This document shows positions 50,828 to 59,398 of a stretch of DNA of 64,000 nt, piece after piece. Positions within the stretch are counted from its first letter, which is position 1, and every line of letters starts with the position of its first letter. A program made the position numbers and the translations under genes. The notes beneath the pieces were generated by a model. It did not search any database. It saw only the letters and a list, made by a program, of their open reading frames with translations, and was not told the DNA's origin. The DNA is from JAFGAV01 sp041479055 (GTDB taxonomy: Bacteria; Acidobacteriota; Aminicenantia; Aminicenantales; JAFGAV01): the NCBI GenBank assembly GCA_963702835.1, contig OY969762.1, positions 1,116,001-1,180,000 on the forward strand. The letters run 5' to 3'.

Positions 50828-51319
50828 CTATAGCCCGAGCAGCCGAACCTCGTTCCCGCACCAAGCCAGGAATCTCTCGAAGTCGGCATAAGAAAGGCCG
50901 AAGGTGACGGTATTGACATTGGGATGGAAATTGACAAAACCGGCTTTTTTCAGATCCTGGTCCACAATGACTATGACCTCTTTTTTTTGATCGTTGATCA
51001 GGCCGAAAGGCGAGACCGCTCCGGGTTCCAGGCCCAAGTACCGGCCAAGCCGCTCGGCTGAAGCGAAGCTAAACCTGTCCTCGCCCAGCTTCCGGGCTAG
51101 AATCGTCAGGTCGGCCTTCTTGGACGCTTCCAGGATGATTAGGTAATGGCGGTTGCCTTTTTGGTTCCGGACAAAAAGGTTTTTGCAATGAGCTCCGGCG
51201 AGGACCTGCCAATGGACCTCGGCCTGCTCTACGGTGAAGACAGGCGGATGCTCATACCGGCGGAAGGGAATTCCGAGACGGTCCAACGCCTCCAGGACTG
51301 ATTTTTCCCTGTCGTCCAT
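50828..51319 (-). CDS. YbaK/ProX-type aminoacyl-tRNA deacylase
   Basis: A 163-residue protein of the ProX/YbaK editing family: VLEALDRLGIPFRRYEHPPVFT, the catalytic-region Lys in GAHCKNLFVRNQKG, LIILEASKKADL and the C-terminal SPFGLINDQKKEV and FHPNVNT. ProX-type enzymes hydrolyse alanine wrongly attached to tRNA-Pro. It is a free-standing domain, not fused to prolyl-tRNA synthetase. No ribosome site is visible before ATG 51319. A TATACT lies 12 bases upstream, so a very short leader is possible. The 51320-51445 gap shows nothing else. Confidence 0.88.
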   Translation of the reverse strand: MDDREKSVLEALDRLGIPFRRYEHPPVFTVEQAEVHWQVLAGAHCKNLFVRNQKGNRHYLIILEASKKADLTILARKLGEDRFSFASAERLGRYLGLEPGAVSPFGLINDQKKEVIVIVDQDLKKAGFVNFHPNVNTVTFGLSYADFERFLAWCGNEVRLLGL

Positions 51320-51445
51320 GATCAGTTGAATAGTATAATCTAATTTTAATGAACTTTTTGCCCGAACCCTTCGTAATTATATAAGGCCCTGTTCCTGCTG
51401 CCGGCCAAGATCCTGGGCGGCTAGCCCTGAGGCCGGCCAGCGGGC

Positions 51446-51982
51446 TTAAGAAGCCTGAACATTTTTCTTCAAGATCCTTGACCTCCATAGAAAAGCCAGC
51501 TCGCGGCGGCAAATAAAAATTGCGGGAATAACAAAGACCAACATCTCCAGGCCGAAGGCCGTCAGGTTTCTTAGGGTCAGGACCTGCTCCAAGTTGCCGC
51601 GCCGGACGTAAGGGAAAAAACCGAAACTGACCAGTAGCCGGGAGAAAGGCCAAAATGGCCGGAAACCAACGGGCGGCACATCGTCCACGACAAAGACATC
51701 CATCACCAAATGGGACAGCCCGACGAGCACCAAGCCCCATCTCTCCCGGGACGACCTCAGGAGAGGAAAAAAGAGAAACGCTGAGGCCAGGGCTATAAGG
51801 ATATTGTGGCTGTAGAGCTGATGGCTGAATAGTCGAGGCCGGCCCAGGATATTATAGAGCACGAAATCCAGGTCCGGCAGACAGGAGACCACTAAAAAGG
51901 CCGTCAGCGCCCGGAGGTCATCCCGTCGAGAGAGGAATTTCCAGGCTACCAGGCCGCCCGCGGCATGGGCCAAAGGAGTCAT
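51446..51982 (-). CDS. YdjM/DUF457-type membrane protein
   Basis: A 178-residue membrane protein with four to five helices and the family's His/Asp pattern: THAAGG-like LAHAAGGLVAW at the start, CLPDLDFVLYN, FSHQLYSHNILIAL and GLSHLVMDVFVVDD. DUF457 (metal-dependent membrane hydrolase YdjM) proteins are thought to act on membrane lipids or carry metal, but the reaction is not established. ATG 51982 is chosen for the GGTGAG upstream and the start of the conserved region. Confidence 0.75.
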   Translation of the reverse strand: MTPLAHAAGGLVAWKFLSRRDDLRALTAFLVVSCLPDLDFVLYNILGRPRLFSHQLYSHNILIALASAFLFFPLLRSSRERWGLVLVGLSHLVMDVFVVDDVPPVGFRPFWPFSRLLVSFGFFPYVRRGNLEQVLTLRNLTAFGLEMLVFVIPAIFICRRELAFLWRSRILKKNVQAS

Positions 51983-52056
51983 GATCTCACCGGAAGGGGC
52001 ATTATAGCACACCCCTTCCGAGCCGCTTGGGGTGGGAGGTTTTGTTCCTGGTGCGG

Positions 52057-52088
52057 GCGGGGGCTGTCCCGGAGAGGGCAGCCCCCGC
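52057..52088. terminator. Strong GC hairpin between two minus-strand genes
   Basis: Arms GCGGGGGCTGTCC (52057-52069) and GGGCAGCCCCCGC (52076-52088) pair over 13 bases with one wobble and a six-base loop. It lies 24 bases after the 52112-52735 gene on the minus strand. There is no U-tract on either strand, so it may be a Rho-assisted or stabilising element rather than a classical terminator. Confidence 0.4.
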
Positions 52089-52111
52089 TGAAAAACATCA
52101 AGGGGGAGGGT

Positions 52112-52735
52112 TTAGGGTTGGAGTCTTTTGACTTTTTGAATAGCGTTCCAATTATTGACGACCGCATAAGTCAACAGCCCGTTGGCCAAGGTGGTGGCCA
52201 CCCAGGCCAGCACCGGGTTGTTCTTACGAAGGCTTTGAAGATAGTGAACGCTGAGGTAGCTGATGCCCAGCTTCACCGCAGCGAATACATAAATATTTTT
52301 AACGGCCAGTTGCATGAGGGGATTGCCCTCCCGGCATTGGGGATATTTCAGGGCTTGGACGGTCAGATAATAATCCGCAGCATGGAGCCCGACCAGGCTC
52401 ACCATCGTCGCCGCGAAAAAAACGTTTCCTCTGTTCTGAGCGTGTTCGGTCTGGGTGAGATAAGGACGCAGATCGGACAGCCGGACCGTTTGGCCCTGAG
52501 TTTCAAAATTCGCTGACTGAGAATCGTTAAAATCGCGAACCGGCAATCCGGAAGCCAGGTTGAAACCGTTGCTCAGGCTGAAAGAACTTATCCGATCGGC
52601 AGCCGGTTGAACTACTTCAGCCCGATCCCCTTCCCTGGCTGCCCCTCCCACGGCTAGAACAGGTCCAGCCAACAAGAACCCGAAAATGATACACCTAACA
52701 AGCCCTCTGAAAGCCGTTTTCGTTATTTTTTCCAT
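52112..52735 (-). CDS. Exported/membrane protein of unknown function (DUF5658-like)
   Basis: A 207-residue protein starting at ATG 52735 behind AAGGAGAAGGG. Residues 1-28 form a signal peptide or anchor, 29-95 are a polar extracytoplasmic stretch, and three or four helices follow (about 105-125, 140-160 and 172-195). The helix LHAADYYLTVQALKYP followed by EGNPLM resembles DUF5658-type small membrane proteins. No enzyme motif. Function unknown. The AT-rich 242-base gap upstream (52736-52977) contains poly-A/T stretches but no gene. Confidence 0.6.
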   Translation of the reverse strand: MEKITKTAFRGLVRCIIFGFLLAGPVLAVGGAAREGDRAEVVQPAADRISSFSLSNGFNLASGLPVRDFNDSQSANFETQGQTVRLSDLRPYLTQTEHAQNRGNVFFAATMVSLVGLHAADYYLTVQALKYPQCREGNPLMQLAVKNIYVFAAVKLGISYLSVHYLQSLRKNNPVLAWVATTLANGLLTYAVVNNWNAIQKVKRLQP

Positions 52736-52977
52736 TTCCCTTCTCCTTGTGTGCTCCCCGTACGGATCTCTTAAGGGCAAGAAGAAGGCCAGGCGGAGAG
52801 AAAAGGCTAATTAATTGATTATAAATTAATTAAAAAACGTTTTAGCTAAATCAAATTGTGTCCGAAAAATAGACATATTTGAGTTAAAATCAAAATAAAA
52901 GATATAAATCATTGGCCGGATTGATTTTACGTACTATGTGCGGGTTCAGGACATGCCGGCTCTAATTGGACTCGAAC

Positions 52978-54360
52978 CTATTTGGCACTCCGTTCAAAAG
53001 GAATTTTATATTTCTTGATTTTTTGGTAGAGGGTCGAACGGGAGATGTCAAGCAATTTTGCCGTTTGACGGATGTTATTTTGGTTGGTCTTTAGGAGATA
53101 AGCAATATACTCTTTTTCCAGCTGCTGAAGGCTGGCCGCGTTTTGAGCCCCGGAGTACAATCCCTCTCCCCCTGCGGCCGACAAGTCTTGGAGATATTTC
53201 GGCAGGTCGCCTATATCCAAAAAATCCCGGCTGCACATCATGGCCGCGCTCTCGATGAGGTTCAACAGTTCCCGGATGTTTCCCGGCCAGGAATACTTCA
53301 GGAAAAGCTTTTGGACGTTCCGCGATATGCCCCGGATGGTTTTTTGATAATTCTGGTTGCATCTGTCAAGAAAAGCTCTCATCAAGAGAGGGACATCCTC
53401 CACCCGGTCCCGGAGGGGAGGAAGATGGATCTCCACTTTGTCGAATCTATGGAAGAGGTCCTCCCGGAAGGCGCCCCGGGACGCGTCCCGGCGCAGGTCG
53501 CGGTTCGTCGTGGCTATAACCCGGAAATTAATTTCCCGGGGCTGGTTGGTTCCCAGGGGACGGAGCTCCCTCGTCTCTAAAACGCGCAAGAATTTGGCCT
53601 GAGTCTGAAGCGGCACTTCTCCGATCTCATCCAAGAAGAGAACCCCGTCCTGGGCTTCCTCCACCAGCCCTTTCTTATCCCGGTCCGCCCCGGTGAAAGC
53701 CCCCTTGACGAAACCGAACAGCTCCGACTCGAAAAGGTTGTCCGGGATGGAAGCACAATCGCAGACGACCAGGCTCCTGTTCCGGACGGGGCTCAGGGTG
53801 TGGAGAGCCCGGGCCGCCAGCTCTTTGCCCGTACCCGTCTCGCCGGTGATGAGCACCGTGCTGAAATAGCGGGCCACCGTCTCGATCCGATTGAACACAT
53901 CCAGCATGAACGGGCTCTTGCCGATCATGCCCTGAAAAATGTATTTCTTCTCCAGCTCCTTTTCCAGCAGATAAGTCTCTTGCCTGAGCTGGCTCTTTTC
54001 CCGCAGCCTTTCCAATATTAAAGTCAGGTGACGCGATTCCAGAGGACTCAGGAGGTAATCCGAAGCGCCGCGGGCGATCCAGTCCATGATCTTCTCCGCG
54101 GGAACGGCCGGGCCGAGCACGACCGTCTCGATCAGATTGTCGAAGGCCTTGATCATCTCCAGGAGTTTGAAGTCCCAGGCCTCCTCGGCACCGATATCAA
54201 AAAGGACCACTCGGACAGGATGGTTCTTGAGAACCTGCAGGATATTGTCCTGTTTGCGGCAGGAATGAATGTGTCCGCAGCCCGGCCCCAGTTTGTCCTT
54301 GATCCAATCATAGGCCGTACTCTCGTCGGCCAGGATCAACAGATCGGGCTTGAACGACAC
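52978..54360 (-). CDS. Sigma-54-dependent activator (NtrC-like) with atypical receiver
   Basis: A 460-residue activator. Residues 1-125 form a receiver with the acceptor-like Asp in VVLFDIGAE. The conserved Thr/Ser position is Gly (VVLGPAV), and the Lys is Ser (YLLSPLES), so phosphorylation signalling may be altered. The AAA+ domain (145-385) has Walker A GETGTGKE, the sigma-54 contact loop GAFTGA, Walker B VLFLDEIGE and the arginine-finger region FREDLFHRF. The C-terminal Fis-type HTH is NIRQTAKLLDISRSTLYQKI. It should activate sigma-54 promoters. It is the last gene of the phosphorelay operon. Confidence 0.93.
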   Translation of the reverse strand: MSFKPDLLILADESTAYDWIKDKLGPGCGHIHSCRKQDNILQVLKNHPVRVVLFDIGAEEAWDFKLLEMIKAFDNLIETVVLGPAVPAEKIMDWIARGASDYLLSPLESRHLTLILERLREKSQLRQETYLLEKELEKKYIFQGMIGKSPFMLDVFNRIETVARYFSTVLITGETGTGKELAARALHTLSPVRNRSLVVCDCASIPDNLFESELFGFVKGAFTGADRDKKGLVEEAQDGVLFLDEIGEVPLQTQAKFLRVLETRELRPLGTNQPREINFRVIATTNRDLRRDASRGAFREDLFHRFDKVEIHLPPLRDRVEDVPLLMRAFLDRCNQNYQKTIRGISRNVQKLFLKYSWPGNIRELLNLIESAAMMCSRDFLDIGDLPKYLQDLSAAGGEGLYSGAQNAASLQQLEKEYIAYLLKTNQNNIRQTAKLLDISRSTLYQKIKKYKIPFERSAK

Positions 54361-54384
54361 GCCTGTTCGTCCTTTACTCCCGGC

Positions 54385-54765
54385 TCACTTCCTCCCGCCG
54401 CCGGAAAACAACTCCTCCACTATCTTCAGCAGATCCCCGAAATCGAAGGGTTTTTTTAGGAAGCCTTCCAGGCCGTATTTGGCGATGTCTCTCTGGATGT
54501 CAGGACTATCCGAGGCCGACATAGCGATAATGGGGATGTTGAGCGTTTTGGCCGAGCTCTTCAGGTTCTTTAAGACCCCGGCTCCGCCCCCGGCCGGCAG
54601 TTTGATGTCGAGCAGGACCAGGTCGGGCGGTTCCCGATGGGCGATATGGACCGCCTGGAATCCATCGAAGGCCGTTAAGACTTGATGTCCGGCCTGGGCT
54701 AGTTTTTTAGTCAACAACAGGACAAAATCCGCATCATCATCAACGACGAGAATTTTTTTCCCCAT
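54385..54765 (-). CDS. Single-domain response regulator in phosphorelay operon
   Basis: A 126-residue receiver with all conserved residues: VVDDDADF, the acceptor Asp in LVLLDIKLPA, Ser in IIAMSAS and Lys in FLKKPFDF. It has no output domain and could pass or drain phosphate, like Spo0F or CheY. It overlaps the REC-HPt gene by 26 bases and ends 24 bases before the NtrC-like gene. Confidence 0.92.
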   Translation of the reverse strand: MGKKILVVDDDADFVLLLTKKLAQAGHQVLTAFDGFQAVHIAHREPPDLVLLDIKLPAGGGAGVLKNLKSSAKTLNIPIIAMSASDSPDIQRDIAKYGLEGFLKKPFDFGDLLKIVEELFSGGGRK

Positions 54766-55516
54766 GCCTTTTCTCCTTAGCCTCCGGCCTGCCGCCCTTA
54801 ATTTTTTCAGATTCCCCGACCTTTATCAAGCCCGGGTTGGAAAGGCAAGAAGCCCTCAGGAAATCATCGAATTCCGACAAGGCCTCCTCCACATCTTCTC
54901 CCCCGCCCCCCCGAGCCCCGGCCTCAAGCCGGCCGGCAATCAGGCCCAACTGATCCAACCCGAAAGCCCCGGCCGAGCCCTTGACTCGATGGCCGATCGC
55001 TCCGACCGCAGCTCGATCTCCGGCAGCCCAAGCGGCCCGCATGTCGGAGAGGTCCTTCTGCCGGTTTCGGATATAGGCCGGGAGAAGCTCCACAATGTCC
55101 TGGTCCAGGCCGGCTGGGCCCAAAGGGGACGGCTTGGTCTGGAGGTATCGCTGGAATATGTCGATGATGTCCGATTTCCGGAAAGGCTTTTGCACAAAGC
55201 TCTCAAAACCGAGGGCTCGACATTTTTCCCTGTCTTCGGGAAAAGACGAAGCGGACAGGGCGATTACGGGAGGCCAGGCCCGGCCCAAGCGGCCGGCCTC
55301 CTCCTTCATTTTTTCAAAAAGGCTGAACCCATCCTGGCCGCCTTCCAGAAAAAGATCTAGGAATACAAGGTCGTAGGGTTTTGTCCGGAAAAGGGTCAGG
55401 GCCTCCCCCGCGCTGCCCACGGCATCCAGTTCCCCTCCCTCCTCCCGGGCATATTTCTGAAGGATTAGCCGGAGCTCCGGCGAGTCTTCCACGACCAGGA
55501 TGCGGCGGTTCGTCAT
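54740..55516 (-). CDS. Receiver-HPt phosphotransfer protein
   Basis: A 258-residue protein. The receiver (1-122) has LVVEDSPE, the acceptor in LVFLDLFLE, Ser in ALSASSFP and Lys in FVQKPFRK. The HPt domain (about 140-225) carries the phospho-His in IGHRVKGSAGAFG. A Lys-rich tail follows. It can accept phosphate on Asp and on His, a bridge in multistep relays. It overlaps the HPt gene by 4 bases and the receiver gene by 26. Confidence 0.9.
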   Translation of the reverse strand: MTNRRILVVEDSPELRLILQKYAREEGGELDAVGSAGEALTLFRTKPYDLVFLDLFLEGGQDGFSLFEKMKEEAGRLGRAWPPVIALSASSFPEDREKCRALGFESFVQKPFRKSDIIDIFQRYLQTKPSPLGPAGLDQDIVELLPAYIRNRQKDLSDMRAAWAAGDRAAVGAIGHRVKGSAGAFGLDQLGLIAGRLEAGARGGGGEDVEEALSEFDDFLRASCLSNPGLIKVGESEKIKGGRPEAKEKRHGEKNSRR

Positions 55517-55857
55517 GCCTTGTTGCGGGAGGCCAGAAATTCTTTGAGCCGTCCGAACTCCTTGTCCATCATGGTCAAGGCTTCCTCGGCCAGACGAATG
55601 TCCTGGTCCCGGCCCGCCCTTTCCATCTGAAAACAGGCTTCCTGGAGCGGCAGCAGGCTCAGGTTGGAGGAAGCCCCCTTGAGTGAATGGCCGATTTCCC
55701 CGACGGCGCCGAAATCCTTGCCCAATACGGCTTTCCGCAGGCGGCCCGACTTTTCGATGAAATCCTCGGTGAACATATCCAGCAACGAGTCCAGAAATTC
55801 CTTGTCATCGCCGACGCGCTCCAGGGCGGAAGGAAGGTCGATGGGCTCAGAACTCAT
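55513..55857 (-). CDS. Stand-alone HPt phosphotransfer protein
   Basis: A 114-residue helical protein with the HPt phospho-His in IGHSLKGASSNLSL (about residue 57), within a four-helix bundle. It would shuttle phosphate between the hybrid kinase receivers and the other receivers of the operon. It overlaps the hybrid kinase gene by 11 bases and the REC-HPt gene by 4. Confidence 0.92.
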   Translation of the reverse strand: MSSEPIDLPSALERVGDDKEFLDSLLDMFTEDFIEKSGRLRKAVLGKDFGAVGEIGHSLKGASSNLSLLPLQEACFQMERAGRDQDIRLAEEALTMMDKEFGRLKEFLASRNKA

Positions 55858-58800
55858 GTCCGTTCTCCTTTGGGGTTTGTCGATCCGAGGATCTGCTCAT
55901 GGCTTCCCGGACGGCCTGAGACAGGTCCTCGGACCTCAGGGGCTTGGAGAGATAGCCGTCCATCCCGGCCTCCAAGCAGCGTTCCCTGTCCCCCTTCAAG
56001 GCATGGGCGGTCATGGCCACGATGGGGATGTGTCCGCCCGTCTGCTTTTCCCTGCTCCGAATGGCGGAGGTCGCTTCCAGCCCGTCCAGCCCGGGCATCT
56101 GCACGTCCATGAAGATGAAGTCGAAGGCTCCGGCCGCCAGCGCCTCCAGAGCTTCCTGTCCGTTACTGACCACTTTGACGCTGTGGCCCAGCTTGACCAA
56201 AAGGCGCTCAGCCACTTTCTGGTTGATGACATTGTCCTCGGCCAGCAGAATCTGCAAGCCCAGCCCGGCCTCCCGGAGGGTGTGTCGGGTGATCAGCGGC
56301 CGGGCCTCCGGTTCCATCGGTTTCATGCCGAAGGCGGTCAGAACCGCGTTCAGCAAGTCCGCCTGGCGGATGGGCTTGATCAGATAAGCGTTGATGCCCA
56401 GTTCGCGGCAGCGCACGGCATCCCCCCGGACTCCTATGGAGGTCAGCATCATGATGATGGCCTCACCCAGATCATGCTGTTGCTTGATCTTGTGCACCAG
56501 GCTGAACCCGTCCATGGCCGGCATCATGGCATCCACCAAAATCAAGGAAAACGGCTTTCCGGCCGACTTGGCCGCTTGTATCTTTTCCAAGGCATCCGGA
56601 CCGTCGTCCGCCTCTACCGTGTTCATCTTCCACAGGGACAGGGTCTTGACCAGAATTTTCCGGTTCGTCAGGTTGTCGTCCACGACTAAGACATGCAGCC
56701 CGGCCAGGTCGTTCAACCTGGCCAGGGTCATTTTTTTCTCGACCGCCCGGGCCTCCCCCAGCTTCACCGTGAAATGGAACTGACTGCCCTGGCCCACCTC
56801 GCTCTTGACCCAAATCTTCCCCTTCATCAGGTCGACCAGTTGAGAGGAGATGGTCAGCCCCAGTCCCGTTCCTCCGAAGCGACGGCTGGTCGAGCTGTCG
56901 ACTTGGGCAAAGGCCTCAAAGATCATCTTCTGTTTGGCCTCGGGAATCCCGATGCCGGTGTCGGCTACCGTGACGTGAAGAGTGATTTCTTGACCGGACT
57001 GGGATTCTTTGCGGACATCGACCGACACCTCGCCCCGCTCGGTGAACTTGATGGCGTTGTTGATGAGGTTCAAGATAATTTGGCGCAAGCGGCCCGGGTC
57101 GCCGACAACCCTTTCCGCCTGCCCCACGTCGATTTGGGTGATCAGCTCCAGGCCTTTCTTGTGGGCCAGGGGGGCCGTGCTGATGATGGAGTTCTCCACG
57201 CAATCGCGCAGGTCGAACTCGACGGATTCCAGCTCAATCTTCTTGGCCTCGATCTTGGAGAAGTCAAGGATGTCGTTGAGGATGTTCAGCAGGGATTGGG
57301 CCGAAATCTGGATGGAATTCAGATAATCCCGCTGCTCCTGGTTGAGGGAAGTCTCCTGGGCCAGCTCGAGCATGCCGAAGATGCCGTTGAGGGGAGTGCG
57401 GATCTCGTGGCTCATATTGGCCAGGAACTCGCTCTTGGCCCGGTTGGCCGCCAGGGCCTCCTGGCGGGCCACTACCAGTTCGGTCACGTCCACTATGTTG
57501 AAGAAAACGCCCTCGTACTGACCGTTCCGGTAGATGGGTTGAAGCCTCATGACGACTTCCAGGTTGGCCATAAGACTCTGCCTGACGACTGTTCGGCTGC
57601 CGGAGTCGGACTTGAAACGGGTCAAGATCTGCTCGATCTCATTGACCGTCATTCCGCTGTGCATGTCCCGGACGGGGCGGCCTACAAGCTCCTCCCGCCG
57701 CCGGCCCATCAGTTTGAGAAAATAATCGTTGACCTCAACAATTCGGTCCTGGGCGTCCACCAGGAGCAGGCCCTCCTCCATTCCGGCAATCAGGGCCGAC
57801 AGTTTGGCCGCTTCTTTTTGCACGGCTTCTTCGGCCGTTTTGCGGGCGGTGATATCGCGGTAGATGGCGTAGATGGCCTGGACGCGTCCGTCGACGACAA
57901 TTGGCGAGCCCAGGAGCGAAACATGGATGGCCGACCCGTCCTTGCGCCGGCGGACTGTCTCCAGCGCAGTTTTTTCTCCCCGTTCGATCAGGCGGGTGAT
58001 CCGCTGGGCGGCCTGGTATTCGTCCTTCCCGGCGATAAGATCGTCGATTTTTTTCCCCAGAGCTTCCCTGGAGAAGTAGCCGAACATGCGGGTGAACTCG
58101 TCGTTGATCTGCAGGACATTTCCGGCCGGGCTGGTCAGGACGATCCCCTCCGGAGCGCTCTCGAACAGCTTGTCCAGGTAAACCTTCTCCCTATGGGATT
58201 CTTCTTCGGCTCTACGACGAAGGGTGATGTCCATCCCGGAACTGAGCGTGCCTCGGAAGCGGCCCGCCTCGTCCCGGACCTCGCTATTGGTCCATTCCAC
58301 CAGCCTTTCCTGGCCGGTTTTAGTCAGCACCCTGTTCTCTACCGTCCTGAACTCGGCGATCCGCCCCGCTTTGATCCTGCGGAATATCCGCTCAACTTCC
58401 TTCTTTTCTTTGGGGGCAACAAAATGAGAAATCCAGAGTCGGCCGAGGATGTCCTTCTCTGGGTAGCCCAATATTCGACAGGCGGCTTTGTTGGCCAGCG
58501 TGACCCGGCCCCGCTCGTCGAGGGCGATGATCATGGCCCCGGCAATATCCAAATACCTCCGGGTCATATCTCTTTCTTTGCGCAGGGCCTCCTCGGCCTT
58601 GAAGCGTTCGGTGATGTCGCGAGCGATGCCCAGGACGGAGGTCTTACCCTTGATCTTGAAAGGATAGGTCCGGATCTCGGTTTCTATCCGCTTCCCATCC
58701 TTTCGGTTCAATGTCAGTATATCGGGGCCGGTGGGCCGGCCGGCTATGCTCTTGGCCAGAAGGCGGGCCGCCTTGGGGATCTGAGAAAAAGGAAGAAGGC

Positions 58801-59398
58801 GAAGCTTCAAAAAACTCTTGCCGATCAATTCCTCCCGGCCATATCCGGTCAGCTTTTCGGCCGCTCGGTTGCCGTCCAAAAAAACTCCCTTCATATCGTT
58901 GATGTAATAGGCGTCGGGCGCATAGTCGAACAGAATCTGCAGCCGTTTTTCATTCTCCCTGAGGCGATCTTCCCTGCTCTTTGACTCAATCAGCCGGGCC
59001 GCTTTCTCGGCTACGAGGCGCAGGAGCGCCTTCCGTTCCGGCCGATTCGCGGTGAAATGGACTTCCAGGATGCCCGCCGGCCGGCCGAAGATACGCAGCG
59101 TCTGGGAAATACGCCAGGCCGAAGCCTTGAATCGTTTTGTGCGAAAGGCCTTGCCGTTATAAACCAGCCTGGCCCCCGTGACCTCGCACTCACGGCAGGA
59201 GCCCAAAATTGTCTCGACGATGCGCTGCAGGAAGCGATCCATAGACAGAACGGCGGCGTCCGGAAGGAAAAGGCGGTCGAGGCAGGTCAAGGCCCTGGAT
59301 TTTTCTTCCGCTTGTCTTTGGATGGAGGTCAGCTTGTTTTTGAGAACAGAGACTCTGTCCGAGTGTCCCGCTGAGGCCCGCGGCGGGGCTTTGGTCAT
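55847..59398 (-). CDS. Hybrid sensor histidine kinase with four PAS and two receiver domains
   Basis: An 1183-residue cytoplasmic kinase with no membrane helix. Residues about 20-140 look GAF-like. Four PAS domains follow (about 145-270, 275-395, 405-520 and 535-650). The kinase core has the phospho-His in NMSHEIRTPLNG (about 690), N-box NLINNAIKFTE, G1 DTGIGIP and G2 GGTGLGLTIS. Two receivers close the chain (about 920-1040 with LILVDAMMPA and KPIRQ; about 1065-1180 with FIFMDVQMPG and SKPLRS). It is the relay's input protein. It overlaps the upstream GGDEF gene by 4 bases and the HPt gene by 11. Confidence 0.93.
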   Translation of the reverse strand: MTKAPPRASAGHSDRVSVLKNKLTSIQRQAEEKSRALTCLDRLFLPDAAVLSMDRFLQRIVETILGSCRECEVTGARLVYNGKAFRTKRFKASAWRISQTLRIFGRPAGILEVHFTANRPERKALLRLVAEKAARLIESKSREDRLRENEKRLQILFDYAPDAYYINDMKGVFLDGNRAAEKLTGYGREELIGKSFLKLRLLPFSQIPKAARLLAKSIAGRPTGPDILTLNRKDGKRIETEIRTYPFKIKGKTSVLGIARDITERFKAEEALRKERDMTRRYLDIAGAMIIALDERGRVTLANKAACRILGYPEKDILGRLWISHFVAPKEKKEVERIFRRIKAGRIAEFRTVENRVLTKTGQERLVEWTNSEVRDEAGRFRGTLSSGMDITLRRRAEEESHREKVYLDKLFESAPEGIVLTSPAGNVLQINDEFTRMFGYFSREALGKKIDDLIAGKDEYQAAQRITRLIERGEKTALETVRRRKDGSAIHVSLLGSPIVVDGRVQAIYAIYRDITARKTAEEAVQKEAAKLSALIAGMEEGLLLVDAQDRIVEVNDYFLKLMGRRREELVGRPVRDMHSGMTVNEIEQILTRFKSDSGSRTVVRQSLMANLEVVMRLQPIYRNGQYEGVFFNIVDVTELVVARQEALAANRAKSEFLANMSHEIRTPLNGIFGMLELAQETSLNQEQRDYLNSIQISAQSLLNILNDILDFSKIEAKKIELESVEFDLRDCVENSIISTAPLAHKKGLELITQIDVGQAERVVGDPGRLRQIILNLINNAIKFTERGEVSVDVRKESQSGQEITLHVTVADTGIGIPEAKQKMIFEAFAQVDSSTSRRFGGTGLGLTISSQLVDLMKGKIWVKSEVGQGSQFHFTVKLGEARAVEKKMTLARLNDLAGLHVLVVDDNLTNRKILVKTLSLWKMNTVEADDGPDALEKIQAAKSAGKPFSLILVDAMMPAMDGFSLVHKIKQQHDLGEAIIMMLTSIGVRGDAVRCRELGINAYLIKPIRQADLLNAVLTAFGMKPMEPEARPLITRHTLREAGLGLQILLAEDNVINQKVAERLLVKLGHSVKVVSNGQEALEALAAGAFDFIFMDVQMPGLDGLEATSAIRSREKQTGGHIPIVAMTAHALKGDRERCLEAGMDGYLSKPLRSEDLSQAVREAMSRSSDRQTPKENGHEF

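Noticed and set aside
56693..58984. 763-codon plus-strand open frame opposite the hybrid kinase
   Set aside because: Long shadows are common at this GC content; the minus strand encodes kinase and PAS motifs throughout.
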